DNA of 64,000 nucleotides, taken from an uncultured Bacteroidales bacterium (lineage in GTDB: Bacteria > Bacteroidota > Bacteroidia > Bacteroidales > FEN-979). Both the position numbers and the translations under genes were made by a program. The stretch is taken from the NCBI GenBank assembly GCA_903845055.1, contig CAIMWF010000040.1, positions 1-64,000 on the forward strand, given 5' to 3'. Positions 51,282 through 60,127 of the stretch are shown piece by piece (position 1 is the first letter of the stretch; the number at the start of each line of letters is the position of its first letter). The notes beneath the pieces are model-generated. The model ran no database searches, was not told the origin of the DNA, and worked only from the letters and a program-made list of their open reading frames with translations.

Positions 51282-53615
51282 ATGAAATTCAGGCTGCTTT
51301 TATTTTTGACGCTGGTATCCCCATGCCTTGCCGTTTCGCAGCAATCGGCGAAACCGGAAGTTTCATCTGCAGTATATTTTGATGTCTCGCCCCCTCTGAA
51401 GTCCATGTGTTCCCGCCCGGTAACAAAGGCTGACCTGAGCCGGAAAGAGGGTGCCGTTAAAAATTATTTCAGGACAAGGGAACACCCGGGTCCCCATGAA
51501 AGAAAGGCAGACCAGGCATTGCAGAAAACTCCTGCACTAAAAACCGGGGATACCATCCTCCGGAATTTCGAGGGGATGCCGAACATCAGCTTTGTGGTTC
51601 CCGCCGACCCCTGCGGGGCCGTCGGCCCGGATCATTATGTGCAGGTTGTCAATTTTGTCTGTTCCGTGTACGACAAAACGGGCAACCGGCTCATGGGCCC
51701 GTTCAACACCGGGTTGCTGTGGATGGGACTGCCCCACAATTCGAGTAACGGCGATGGCATCGTGCTCTACGACGGTCATGCCGACCGCTGGCTCATCAGC
51801 CAGTTGTCGCTTCCCGATTACCCGAACGGCCCTTTTTACCAGATGATCGCCGTTTCGCAAACCCCCGATCCGACCGGTTCATGGTACCGGTACGAGTTTG
51901 CCTTTGCCGACATTCCCGATTATCCCAAGTTCGGCACCTGGCACGATGGCTATTACATGTCGTACAACCGGATCAGGTCGGGCGGGATGGTTTACGACGG
52001 CACCGGTTCTGTGGTATTTGAACGAAGCGCGATGCTTACCGGCAACCCGGATGCGCGTATGATCCTGTTCCTGGAAAATTCGGGGGAGGATGCCTTTTCC
52101 ATGCTGCCCGCCGACTGTGAAGGGAGTTTCCCGGATGCCTCCACCCCTGAATTTTTCTTTTTCGTCAAACGGAATTTTATCGGGATCCAGGAATTTCATG
52201 CCGACTGGACCAACCCGGCCGCTTCAACCTTCGGCAATTATCTGAAAATCCCGGTCAGCCCGTTTCAGAACAACACGGAAAATATTCCCCAGAAAGGTTC
52301 CGGCAGTTCCCTGAATCCCATCAACGACCGGCTGATGTTCCGGATGCAGTACCGGAAATTCAGCGACCACCAGTCCGTGGTGGTCAACCACACGGTGGAT
52401 GCCGGCGGACACACCGGGATCAGGTGGTATGAACTCAGGAGAACCAGCGACAACTGGTATGTTTTCCAGGAATCAACCTTTGCCCCCGACACAAATTACA
52501 GGTGGATGGGAAGTGCTGCCATGGATACGGATGGAAATATCGCCCTGGGCTATTCCGTTGCGGGTCCCGGTCTCTATCCTTCGGTGCGCTATACCGGGCG
52601 GATGGCGCATGATCCGCTGAACCGTTTCACAATCGCCGAGCGGGAGATCATCCCGGGCGGGGGCGCACAGACCGGGGTCTGGTCCAGCGGAGGGCGCTGG
52701 GGCGATTACAGCTGCATGAGCGCGGATCCCGCGCAGCCGCAGGTATTCTGGTACACCCAGGAATATTACGACAGCACCTCTGTGAGCTACTGGAAAACCA
52801 GGATCGCCTCGTTCAGTTTTGCCGGTGTGCTGACCATGAATGCCACCGCCACCCCCGGTATAGTCTGCAAAGGGGAAAGCTCAGCGCTCGATATCCTTGC
52901 ATCGGGTGGCACCGGGAATTATTCCTACCAGTGGCGTTCCCTGCCGGACGGCTTTACCTCGGGAATCCGGAACCCGGTTGTTTCCCCTATCGTGTCCACG
53001 AAATATATCGCTACGGTCGGAGACGGATCGCTGCTGATCAGCGACACCCTTTCGGTCGGTGTTCTTCAACCTCCCGCAGTCAGTGCAGGAAGTGACACCA
53101 GCTGCTGTCATTATATCGGCAGGATCGCTCTCCGCGGTCTGGCTTCCGATGTCATTTCCACAATCTGGACCACCACCGGCGACGGCACCTTTGGCGATGC
53201 GGCCAGCCTGAACACGACCTATTTCCCGGGGTTTAACGATAAAACCAAGGGTGCTGTCAGCCTATACCTTGCCGGGACACCGCAGCCGCCCTGCCTCCCG
53301 GTGGTCTCGGAAAGACACATCACCTTCGAACCCTGCGCGGGGACAGAGGAACTGCCCGCGGAGATTTCGGCGGATTTGTTTCCCAATCCCACAAGCGGGA
53401 GGTTCATCCTCATGGTCGGCGGCACCACCACCTCCAACATTACCTTCGGGATGACAAACCTCCTGGGCAGCCCAGTATCCATCGGATTTCCGGGGCATCC
53501 CGTTGGTTCACAACGTTATGCGTTCAACATTTCGCACCTGCCCGGCGGGATCTATTTTCTCCGCTTCAAAACAGGCGAAACCATCGTGACCCGGAAACTC
53601 ATCCTCGCCCGTTAA
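51282..53615 (+). CDS. Large secreted protein with T9SS type A C-terminal sorting domain
   Basis: Signal peptide; C-term LFPNPTSGRFILMVGG...LPGGIYFLRFKTGETIVTRKLILAR. Confidence 0.88.
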   Translation: MKFRLLLFLTLVSPCLAVSQQSAKPEVSSAVYFDVSPPLKSMCSRPVTKADLSRKEGAVKNYFRTREHPGPHERKADQALQKTPALKTGDTILRNFEGMPNISFVVPADPCGAVGPDHYVQVVNFVCSVYDKTGNRLMGPFNTGLLWMGLPHNSSNGDGIVLYDGHADRWLISQLSLPDYPNGPFYQMIAVSQTPDPTGSWYRYEFAFADIPDYPKFGTWHDGYYMSYNRIRSGGMVYDGTGSVVFERSAMLTGNPDARMILFLENSGEDAFSMLPADCEGSFPDASTPEFFFFVKRNFIGIQEFHADWTNPAASTFGNYLKIPVSPFQNNTENIPQKGSGSSLNPINDRLMFRMQYRKFSDHQSVVVNHTVDAGGHTGIRWYELRRTSDNWYVFQESTFAPDTNYRWMGSAAMDTDGNIALGYSVAGPGLYPSVRYTGRMAHDPLNRFTIAEREIIPGGGAQTGVWSSGGRWGDYSCMSADPAQPQVFWYTQEYYDSTSVSYWKTRIASFSFAGVLTMNATATPGIVCKGESSALDILASGGTGNYSYQWRSLPDGFTSGIRNPVVSPIVSTKYIATVGDGSLLISDTLSVGVLQPPAVSAGSDTSCCHYIGRIALRGLASDVISTIWTTTGDGTFGDAASLNTTYFPGFNDKTKGAVSLYLAGTPQPPCLPVVSERHITFEPCAGTEELPAEISADLFPNPTSGRFILMVGGTTTSNITFGMTNLLGSPVSIGFPGHPVGSQRYAFNISHLPGGIYFLRFKTGETIVTRKLILAR

Positions 53616-53619
53616 CTAC

Positions 53620-53650
53620 CTGCCGGATCACCCCGAAGGGGATCCGGCAG
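53620..53650 (+). terminator. Hairpin terminator after the T9SS gene
   Basis: CTGCCGGAT-ca-CCCC-GAA-GGGG-ATCCGGCAG then TTT. Confidence 0.65.
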
Positions 53651-53722
53651 TTTGACCGCTACGTTAAAGCGCTGCAGGAATACATTACGCCCCGGCAGAA
53701 GCCGTTGCGGGACTGAACCGGG

Positions 53723-54457
53723 TTACTGGACCTTTTTGATCGAACCCGCCCCTGAAACACTCTGGTCGATCTCGGTGGGGGTTCCCTTGTATTTCACACT
53801 GCCCGCCCCTGAAATCTCGGCATGCAGTTTTTTGGAAACGCTGATCTGGGCATTCCCGGCACCACTGATCTCGATGTCGTAATTTTCGGCAGCAAGGTCA
53901 TATCCAAAGATATCGGAAGCTCCCGACAACTCCATGCTGACATCAACGGCAGTCCCCGAAAATTTCAGTTTGGTCGCCCCGCTGCAATCGAGTTTCAGCT
54001 TTTGAACCGCCAGTTCCATTTTGGCATCCGAAGCGCCGGAACCATCGATGCTCAGCTCGGGAACCGTAAGCACACCATCCGTATGAATGTTCACCGCGCC
54101 ACTGATGTCAATCATCTTCAAATCTTTGACCGTGACATATACCTTCAAAACCGTTGTATGGTTTATCGGCTTGCGGGTGTCAACTTTCAGGGTGCCGCCC
54201 TCAACCGTCGTCTTTACCAGCGGCAGGATGTTGTGATCGGTCTCCACCGTCACCTCCTCGGTGGCACCCTGCTTTATTACCACGTCAAAGGCTCCTGAAA
54301 CTTCAATGGAATTAAAGGAGCCGACAATCCGGGTCTCCTTCAGCACATTGCCGTCACCACTGGTCCCGCCGATCATGCGGCAACCTGCGAACAGGCTTGA
54401 CATCCCCACGAACAGGGAAAATAACATAAACATCGGGAAAAATCTGGTTGTTTTCAT
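53723..54457 (-). CDS. Head GIN domain / DUF2807 putative auto-transporter adhesin
   Basis: GSFNSIEVSGAFDVVIKQGATEEVTVETDHNI...repeated SGASD/SGAGN beta-helix pattern. Confidence 0.88.
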   Translation of the reverse strand: MKTTRFFPMFMLFSLFVGMSSLFAGCRMIGGTSGDGNVLKETRIVGSFNSIEVSGAFDVVIKQGATEEVTVETDHNILPLVKTTVEGGTLKVDTRKPINHTTVLKVYVTVKDLKMIDISGAVNIHTDGVLTVPELSIDGSGASDAKMELAVQKLKLDCSGATKLKFSGTAVDVSMELSGASDIFGYDLAAENYDIEISGAGNAQISVSKKLHAEISGAGSVKYKGTPTEIDQSVSGAGSIKKVQ

Positions 54458-54507
54458 GATTTTGATTTTAATTGATTGGACGAAAAAAAAATATTTGGTT
54501 ACACATT

Positions 54508-54567
54508 ACAGGCAATGGGAAACAGGCAATAGGAAACAGGCAATAGGAAACAGGCAATAGGCAATAA
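54508..54567 (+). repeat. Short tandem repeat family C (AGGCAAT / AGGAAAC)n
   Basis: caggcaatgggaaacaggcaataggaaacaggcaataggaaacaggcaataggcaat. Confidence 0.95.
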
Positions 54568-54607
54568 AAAACACCAGCATTCAGGGTATTCAACTTTCCT
54601 CATCAAA

Positions 54608-54720
54608 CTCCCACATCCCCAATTTTCACATCCCCCAAATTTTCACATCCCCAAATCCCCAAATCCCCAAATCCTCAAATCTTCACATCCCCAAATCCTC
54701 AAATCCCCACATCCTCAAAT
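54608..54720. repeat. Short tandem repeat family D (CCCCAAAT / CCTCAAAT / CCCACAT)n
   Basis: ~110 bp of degenerate 8-mers ending at the stop codon of the 54721-55776 gene. Confidence 0.95.
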
Positions 54721-55776
54721 TTACTTCAGCCTCACATTCCCGAATTCGCTGTGAACGGTGACCTTCTGCGACGGATTGTCGCCACCGCCGATGTTCCCGC
54801 GGTAGATATTTTCGGTTGAGGAGGTCGACCGAAACGAGAACCGGGCCTTTTCGGATGGAAATTCGAGGTTGCAGAATTTCAGTTCCGCATCCAGGGTATA
54901 CCTGGCCTGGTCGCTGAGTCCGACGGTGACATTTCCGTATTTGTTACGGATGTTGACCGAGGTAAAATCGGCCGGCATTTCGCGCACTTCGCAGCTGCCA
55001 TACTGGATGTCCAGGTTCAGGCTCTGGTCGATCCTCCGGATGCGGATGTCGGAAAACTTCGACCGTGAATCGACCGCCGAAGAACGCTCCATGTCCAGTT
55101 TCCCTCCTTCAAAGGCGACGTTGAGGGCGACGATCTTTTCGGCGTCAAGGTCCGAAAACTTTGAATCAAGCCTGAGGCTCCCCGCATAATCGAGATGCAT
55201 CTCCGAATATTTCAGCGAAACCACGGCGCCCTTCATCCAGTTGACACGGGCTTTGCCGAACTTAATGTCGAGGGTGTTGTCGGAATTTGCCAGCTTTTTA
55301 GCCTCCAGGTTCCCGTAGCCAAGGGTGATCTTCGTTTTCCCCTGCGTTTCGTTTACGAAAATATCGCCGAACTTGTTGGTCAGATCAAGGCTGGCGCCTA
55401 CCGGCATGCTGATGACATAATCGATTGAAAATTTTCCCTTCCCCTGCCCCCTCGAATCCTGGAGGTTTGTGGTGGCTTTAACAGCGGTTGGTGAATCGGT
55501 GAAATCGACCGTGATCTGCCTGAGTATCCGGTCGGCCTCCTCCTGGTCAGACGCCGTGACCGTGATTGTCACTTCAATGGAAATGCTGTTTTTTTCCCAG
55601 TTGGTGCATTGCACCCTGCCAAAACGGTTGCTCACGGTAAGCAGCGGATCGGCAGTGACGGCAAACTCCTTTTTTATCTTCTTCGTGAATTCATCGTTTG
55701 CCTTAACACCCCTGATCCCGAGCAGGAAGATGAACATCAGGGTAAAGAATACTATTTTCAGCGTGGTTTTCATCAT
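54721..55776 (-). CDS. DUF4097-like putative adhesin/beta-helix protein
   Basis: Signal peptide; FAVTADPLLTVSNRFGRVQCTNWEKNSISIEVTITVTA; beta-helix repeats. Confidence 0.75.
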   Translation of the reverse strand: MMKTTLKIVFFTLMFIFLLGIRGVKANDEFTKKIKKEFAVTADPLLTVSNRFGRVQCTNWEKNSISIEVTITVTASDQEEADRILRQITVDFTDSPTAVKATTNLQDSRGQGKGKFSIDYVISMPVGASLDLTNKFGDIFVNETQGKTKITLGYGNLEAKKLANSDNTLDIKFGKARVNWMKGAVVSLKYSEMHLDYAGSLRLDSKFSDLDAEKIVALNVAFEGGKLDMERSSAVDSRSKFSDIRIRRIDQSLNLDIQYGSCEVREMPADFTSVNIRNKYGNVTVGLSDQARYTLDAELKFCNLEFPSEKARFSFRSTSSTENIYRGNIGGGDNPSQKVTVHSEFGNVRLK

Positions 55777-55792
55777 TTCAGGTATTAACAGG

Positions 55793-56329
55793 TTAATTCT
55801 TTTGTGACAATTGTCCGACCATCGCTTTCACAACGCTCTCCTTCATCTGCTGGTTCTGGACGATTGCATCGAGGATCCGTTCGTTGCCGGGATCGGCAGC
55901 CAGCATGGATCGGAGTTCGTCCGTGGAAGCGTCAAGATTCTTTATTTCAGCCAGTACCGATGCGCTGATGATCCCCGACCCGGGATGGGCGGTTGCCAGT
56001 TCTTTCAGGGTTCCAAGTTGTTTATTTGTTTGATTGTCATAATATTGTATGGCTTCCTTTATTTCGGCCGGAAGCTCTGCCGTTGCCTGGCCGGCCACAA
56101 CCAGCCGGCGAATGGCCTGGCCTGCAAAGTCGAATACGAAAACGGTTACGGTGATCAGCAGCAGGATGAGGGCCGCAATCCTGAGCATCGTAAAACGGCT
56201 GATGCCCGCAGTCGCGCGCGCCGTCCCTGCGGCAAGGCGCTGTTCAAAACGGTCAAAATGGCCGGGATCGGGGTCTGCTGAATCGAATTCATCCCGGTGG
56301 TCCAACATGTATTTTTCAAGGTCTTTCAT
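55793..56329 (-). CDS. Single-TM protein, probable anti-sigma-type membrane protein
   Basis: Cytoplasmic N-term then MLRIAALILLLITVTVFVFDFAG; start 3 nt from ECF sigma stop. Confidence 0.6.
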   Translation of the reverse strand: MKDLEKYMLDHRDEFDSADPDPGHFDRFEQRLAAGTARATAGISRFTMLRIAALILLLITVTVFVFDFAGQAIRRLVVAGQATAELPAEIKEAIQYYDNQTNKQLGTLKELATAHPGSGIISASVLAEIKNLDASTDELRSMLAADPGNERILDAIVQNQQMKESVVKAMVGQLSQKN

Positions 56330-56331
56330 GC

Positions 56332-56901
56332 TCAGTTCGTGCTAAATGCGTGCCTGTTGTTTCCCTTCAGCATCCCGGCCAGTTTCTGGCGGGCACGGGA
56401 ATACCGCGTCCGTGACAGCTGGTTCGAAATGTTCAGAATCTGCGATATCTCCTCATGGTCGTATCCCTCGAGTAAAAAGAGGGAAAGGATCACCCGGCAG
56501 TCGCCGGGAAGCTGCGAAATCGCCCGCTTCACCTCCGCCACCTGGTATAGGGTTTCATCTTCATGGTCATCTTCCTGCTCCTCCGGAAGGTCAATCCCAT
56601 TCTCCTCGATGGAAAGGGTCTCTTTGGTCTTCCGCAGGGAATCGAGCGAACGGTTGATCACGATCCTCTTCAGCCATGACCCGAAACTTCCTTCGCCGGT
56701 GTAACTGTCCAGCCGCTGAAACGCATCAAGGAAAGATTCCTGCATGATATCCTCGGCTTCCGCCGAATTGTTCACGATCCTCAGGCTGGTGTTGTACATG
56801 GCTTTGTAATATCTTTTATAAATCTCGTACTGGGCATTCCGGTGGCCGGCCCTGCAGGCATCGATCAGTTCCTGGTGAATATGGATGTACCGGTTTTCCA
56901 A
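56332..56901 (-). CDS. ECF-type RNA polymerase sigma factor
   Basis: AQYEIYKRYYKAMYNTSLRIVNNSAEAEDIMQESFLDAF...GSWLKRIVINRSLDSLRK...GYDHEEISQIL. Confidence 0.93.
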   Translation of the reverse strand: MENRYIHIHQELIDACRAGHRNAQYEIYKRYYKAMYNTSLRIVNNSAEAEDIMQESFLDAFQRLDSYTGEGSFGSWLKRIVINRSLDSLRKTKETLSIEENGIDLPEEQEDDHEDETLYQVAEVKRAISQLPGDCRVILSLFLLEGYDHEEISQILNISNQLSRTRYSRARQKLAGMLKGNNRHAFSTN

Positions 56902-56980
56902 ATCCGCAAATTTTAGCCAATTGACTCGGCAGTTTTTGAAATGTTACAGGGAAAACTTAAAATTATTACAAATTTCCGGC

Positions 56981-57050
56981 AATTTACGATATACGATCTA
57001 CGATTTACGATTTTTAAAGTGACGAGTGACGAATGACGTGTGACGAATGA
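56981..57050. repeat. Composite repeat island: family B inverted (TTTACGA)4 then family E (GTGACGA)n
   Basis: aatttacgatatacgatctacgatttacgatttttaaagtgacgagtgacgaatgacgtgtgacgaatgacc. Confidence 0.95.
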
Positions 57051-57072
57051 CCGGTGAACTGTCATGTTTCGC

Positions 57073-57103
57073 TTTGGAGAGTGCCGGCAATTCGCTATTT
57101 TTG
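57073..57103 (+). promoter_or_regulatory. Bacteroidota-type promoter TTTG-N19-TATTTTTG just before the EamA ATG
   Basis: TTTG 57073-57076; TATTTTTG 57096-57103; ATG at 57110. Confidence 0.5.
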
Positions 57104-57109
57104 CCGTTG

Positions 57110-57997
57110 ATGAAAAGGATCCGGCTACCGGTATATTTTTATGCGCTCACCGCCATGCTCTTCTGGGGCATGTCGTTTATATGGAGTTCGGTTTTACTGA
57201 AATATTACGAACCGGTGACCATCATTTTCATCCGGCTGATCATTTCCTCTGTCCTGCTGTTCGCATTCATACGCGTTGCTGGCGCCCGTGAAAGGATCGA
57301 CCGGGGCGACTACCTGCTGATCTTTCTTTCGGCACTGTTCAATCCTTTCCTCTATTTCCTGGGTGAAAATTACGGGCTGAAATTCTCGACGCCCACCATT
57401 GCCGCTGTCATCATTGCCACCATCCCCGTATTTTCTCCGCTGGTGGCATACCTCAGTTTCAGGGAAAAGCTGACCCCGATCAACTTCGTCGGGATCGCCG
57501 TTTCATTTGCGGGGGTCGTCATGATCCTGGTCAACCGGTCGTTCGAACTGGCAGCAGATCCCCGCGGGGTCCTTTTCCTGTTCGCGGCGGTTTTTGCAGC
57601 CCTGCTCTATTCCGTCACCCTGCGCAAACTTACCGGGAAGTATTCGGCCGTTCTTATCGTTGCCGTTCAGAACCTCATCGGTGTTTTTCTTTTCCTGCCG
57701 CTGTTCCTGGTCTTCGAATACAAATCCACCATGGCTGTCCCCCTCAACGGGGAGATCATCTCGTCGATGCTCCTGCTCGCCGTTTTCGCCTCCTCCCTTT
57801 CGTTCGTCTTTTTCGCCCATTCAGTCAAATTACTGGGAATCAGCAAGACCAATATTTTTTCCAACCTCATCCCGGTCTTCACCGCGCTGTTTTCCTATTT
57901 CCTTCTTTCAGAGTCTTTTTCACTGCATAAGATTATCGGGGTTTTGATCGTCATCGGCGGTGTTTACCTCTCGGAAAGAACGAAAAAGCGGGCTTAG
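57110..57997 (+). CDS. EamA/DMT-family transporter
   Basis: YFYALTAMLFWGMSFIWSSVLLKYYEPVTIIFIRLIISSVLL; 10-TM pattern. Confidence 0.9.
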   Translation: MKRIRLPVYFYALTAMLFWGMSFIWSSVLLKYYEPVTIIFIRLIISSVLLFAFIRVAGARERIDRGDYLLIFLSALFNPFLYFLGENYGLKFSTPTIAAVIIATIPVFSPLVAYLSFREKLTPINFVGIAVSFAGVVMILVNRSFELAADPRGVLFLFAAVFAALLYSVTLRKLTGKYSAVLIVAVQNLIGVFLFLPLFLVFEYKSTMAVPLNGEIISSMLLLAVFASSLSFVFFAHSVKLLGISKTNIFSNLIPVFTALFSYFLLSESFSLHKIIGVLIVIGGVYLSERTKKRA

Positions 57998-58087
57998 GCC
58001 GGGCTAATTTTCGTACCTTTGCGACGATATTAAAGTCAACATTTCATGATTTTCAGACCCGAGAAATTAAAGATAAAAGATCAGCGA

Positions 58088-59482
58088 ATGAAACCCTTCA
58101 TCGATGCTGACGAAATATGGGGATATATCAATGCCACCCCCGCCACCAAAGAAAAGGTGCGGGAGGTGATTGCCAAATCGCTTGACAAAAACCGGTTGAC
58201 CCTGGAGGAGACTGCTGTTCTCATCAATGCATCGGATCCTGAACTGATAGAAGAGATCAAACAGGGAGCGCGAACCCTCAAGGAACGGGTTTACGGCCAG
58301 CGCATCGTGCTGTTTGCCCCGCTTTATGTGGGCAATCTTTGCACGAACAACTGCGTCTATTGCGGCTTTAAGGCTTCCAACAAACAACTCAAACGGGTCA
58401 CTCTCAACGAGGAGGACCTTATTGCCCAGGTGAAGGCGCTGGAGGATACCGGCCAGAAACGGCTGATCCTGGTTTACGGGGAACACCCGAAATATGATGC
58501 GAAATTCATCGCCGATTCGGTGAGAACCGTTTATTCGGTCAGGAGCGGACCCGGCGAGATCAGGCGGGTCAACATCAATGCCGCCCCCATGGATATCGAT
58601 GGCTTCCGCATGGTCAAGGATGCGAAGATCGGCACCTACCAGATCTTCCAGGAGACTTACCACGAAGAGACCTATGCAAAGGTTCACATGGGCGGCATGA
58701 AACGGAATTACGAATGGCGTCTCACCGCCCTCGACCGCGCCCAGGAGGCCGGCATCGACGACGTGGGAATCGGAGCGCTGTTCGGACTCTACGACTGGCG
58801 GTTCGAAGTTCTGTCGCTGGTTCGTCACACCAACCACTTTGAAGCGGTTTACAATGTCGGTCCCCACACCATCTCCTTCCCGAGGATACAGTATGCCTCG
58901 CAGCTGAACATCGACGGCACCCACCTGGTGACCGACGAACAGTTCACCCGCCTGGTGGCCATCCTGCGGCTTGCCGTGCCCTATACCGGGCTGATCCTGA
59001 CGGCGCGCGAGCCGGCGGCGATTCGCGATGAGATCATGCAGTTCGGCGTTTCACAGATCGACGGCGGCACGAACATTGAAATGGGCGGTTATGCTAAGAA
59101 AAAAGAAAAGGAAAACGAGGAACAGGACATTGATCTCGAGCAATTCCAGATCAACGACAACCGCACCCTGAACGAGATCATGGACGAGCTGATTGCGAAC
59201 AAGTACATCCCGTCCTTCTGCACGGCCTGTTACCGGCTGGGCCGCACCGGGGAACATTTCATGGAGTTTTCGGTCCCCGGCTTCATCAAGCGGTTTTGCC
59301 AGCCGAATGCCATCATGACCCTCGTGGAATACCTCGAGGATTATGCCCCGCCCGAAACAAAGGCAAGGGGATACGAACTGGTCAGCGAAAAGCTCGATGA
59401 AATCGAGGATCCGGCCTTCAAAGCAAACCTGCTCGACAAAATCGGGCAGCTCAAGGCGGGTAAACGTGATTTATATTTCTGA
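58088..59482 (+). CDS. hydG: [FeFe]-hydrogenase H-cluster maturase HydG (radical SAM)
   Basis: CTNNCVYCGF radical SAM motif; C-terminal CTACYR...FC in CX2CX22C spacing. Confidence 0.95.
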   Translation: MKPFIDADEIWGYINATPATKEKVREVIAKSLDKNRLTLEETAVLINASDPELIEEIKQGARTLKERVYGQRIVLFAPLYVGNLCTNNCVYCGFKASNKQLKRVTLNEEDLIAQVKALEDTGQKRLILVYGEHPKYDAKFIADSVRTVYSVRSGPGEIRRVNINAAPMDIDGFRMVKDAKIGTYQIFQETYHEETYAKVHMGGMKRNYEWRLTALDRAQEAGIDDVGIGALFGLYDWRFEVLSLVRHTNHFEAVYNVGPHTISFPRIQYASQLNIDGTHLVTDEQFTRLVAILRLAVPYTGLILTAREPAAIRDEIMQFGVSQIDGGTNIEMGGYAKKKEKENEEQDIDLEQFQINDNRTLNEIMDELIANKYIPSFCTACYRLGRTGEHFMEFSVPGFIKRFCQPNAIMTLVEYLEDYAPPETKARGYELVSEKLDEIEDPAFKANLLDKIGQLKAGKRDLYF

Positions 59483-59494
59483 AAACAACACCAT

Positions 59495-59752
59495 ATGAAA
59501 GAGGTCAGAATCATCGGTTTACTGATCACCGATCGCATCAAGGAAGCCGGACTTACGCAGAAAGCCCTCACGAAATACGCCCATGTGATCAAATCGCGGC
59601 TCGGGTTTCACGAGGTAACCGAGGATGTATGCAGCCGCGTCGGCGTCATCATCCTGCAACTTGCCGGCAACCCGGAGGATTGCGGCAAACTTGAATCGGA
59701 ACTTGCCCAGATCCGCGGGCTCGAGGTTCAGCGGATGATTTTCGGACTTTAG
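59495..59752 (+). CDS. TM1266-like iron-only hydrogenase system regulator (copy 1)
   Basis: IIGLLITDRIKEAGLTQKALTKYAHVIKSRLGFHEVTEDVCSRVGVIILQLAG. Confidence 0.88.
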   Translation: MKEVRIIGLLITDRIKEAGLTQKALTKYAHVIKSRLGFHEVTEDVCSRVGVIILQLAGNPEDCGKLESELAQIRGLEVQRMIFGL

Positions 59753-59812
59753 GATATTTCCGGATTAAAAAACCCTCCCGGTCTTGCCGCCGGGATTTAA
59801 AGCTTTGATAAT

Positions 59813-60073
59813 ATGACAAAAGAAATCTGGATTCTCGGTATCCATGTTACCGACAGGGTGAACAAAGTCGATGAACTTCAGCCGATCCTGACCAAGTTTG
59901 GCTGCACCATCAAAACCCGTCTCGGACTGCACGAAGTGACAGATGACTTTTGTTCACGAACCGGGCTGATCCTGCTCGAACTCACCGGCAGCCGTGAAGA
60001 ATTCCTGAAGCTGGAAAACGAACTGCTTAAAATCGACGGCCTTGAAGTAAAAAAGATGGTCTTTGCCGAGTAG
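59813..60073 (+). CDS. TM1266-like iron-only hydrogenase system regulator (copy 2)
   Basis: ILGIHVTDRVNKVDELQPILTKFGCTIKTRLGLHEVTDDFCSRTGLILLELTG. Confidence 0.88.
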   Translation: MTKEIWILGIHVTDRVNKVDELQPILTKFGCTIKTRLGLHEVTDDFCSRTGLILLELTGSREEFLKLENELLKIDGLEVKKMVFAE

Positions 60074-60127
60074 TCATTCGTCACTCGTCACTTCAAAATC
60101 GTAAATCGTAAATCGTAAATCGTAATT
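60073..60127. repeat. Composite repeat island: family E inverted then family B (AAATCGT)4
   Basis: gtcattcgtcactcgtcacttcaaaatcgtaaatcgtaaatcgtaaatcgtaatt; reverse complement nearly identical to 56981-57037. Confidence 0.97.

Noticed and set aside
58067-58924. 285 aa minus-strand ORF opposite hydG
   Set aside because: Fully antisense to a confident hydG; low-complexity His/Asp/Val-rich translation typical of shadow frames.
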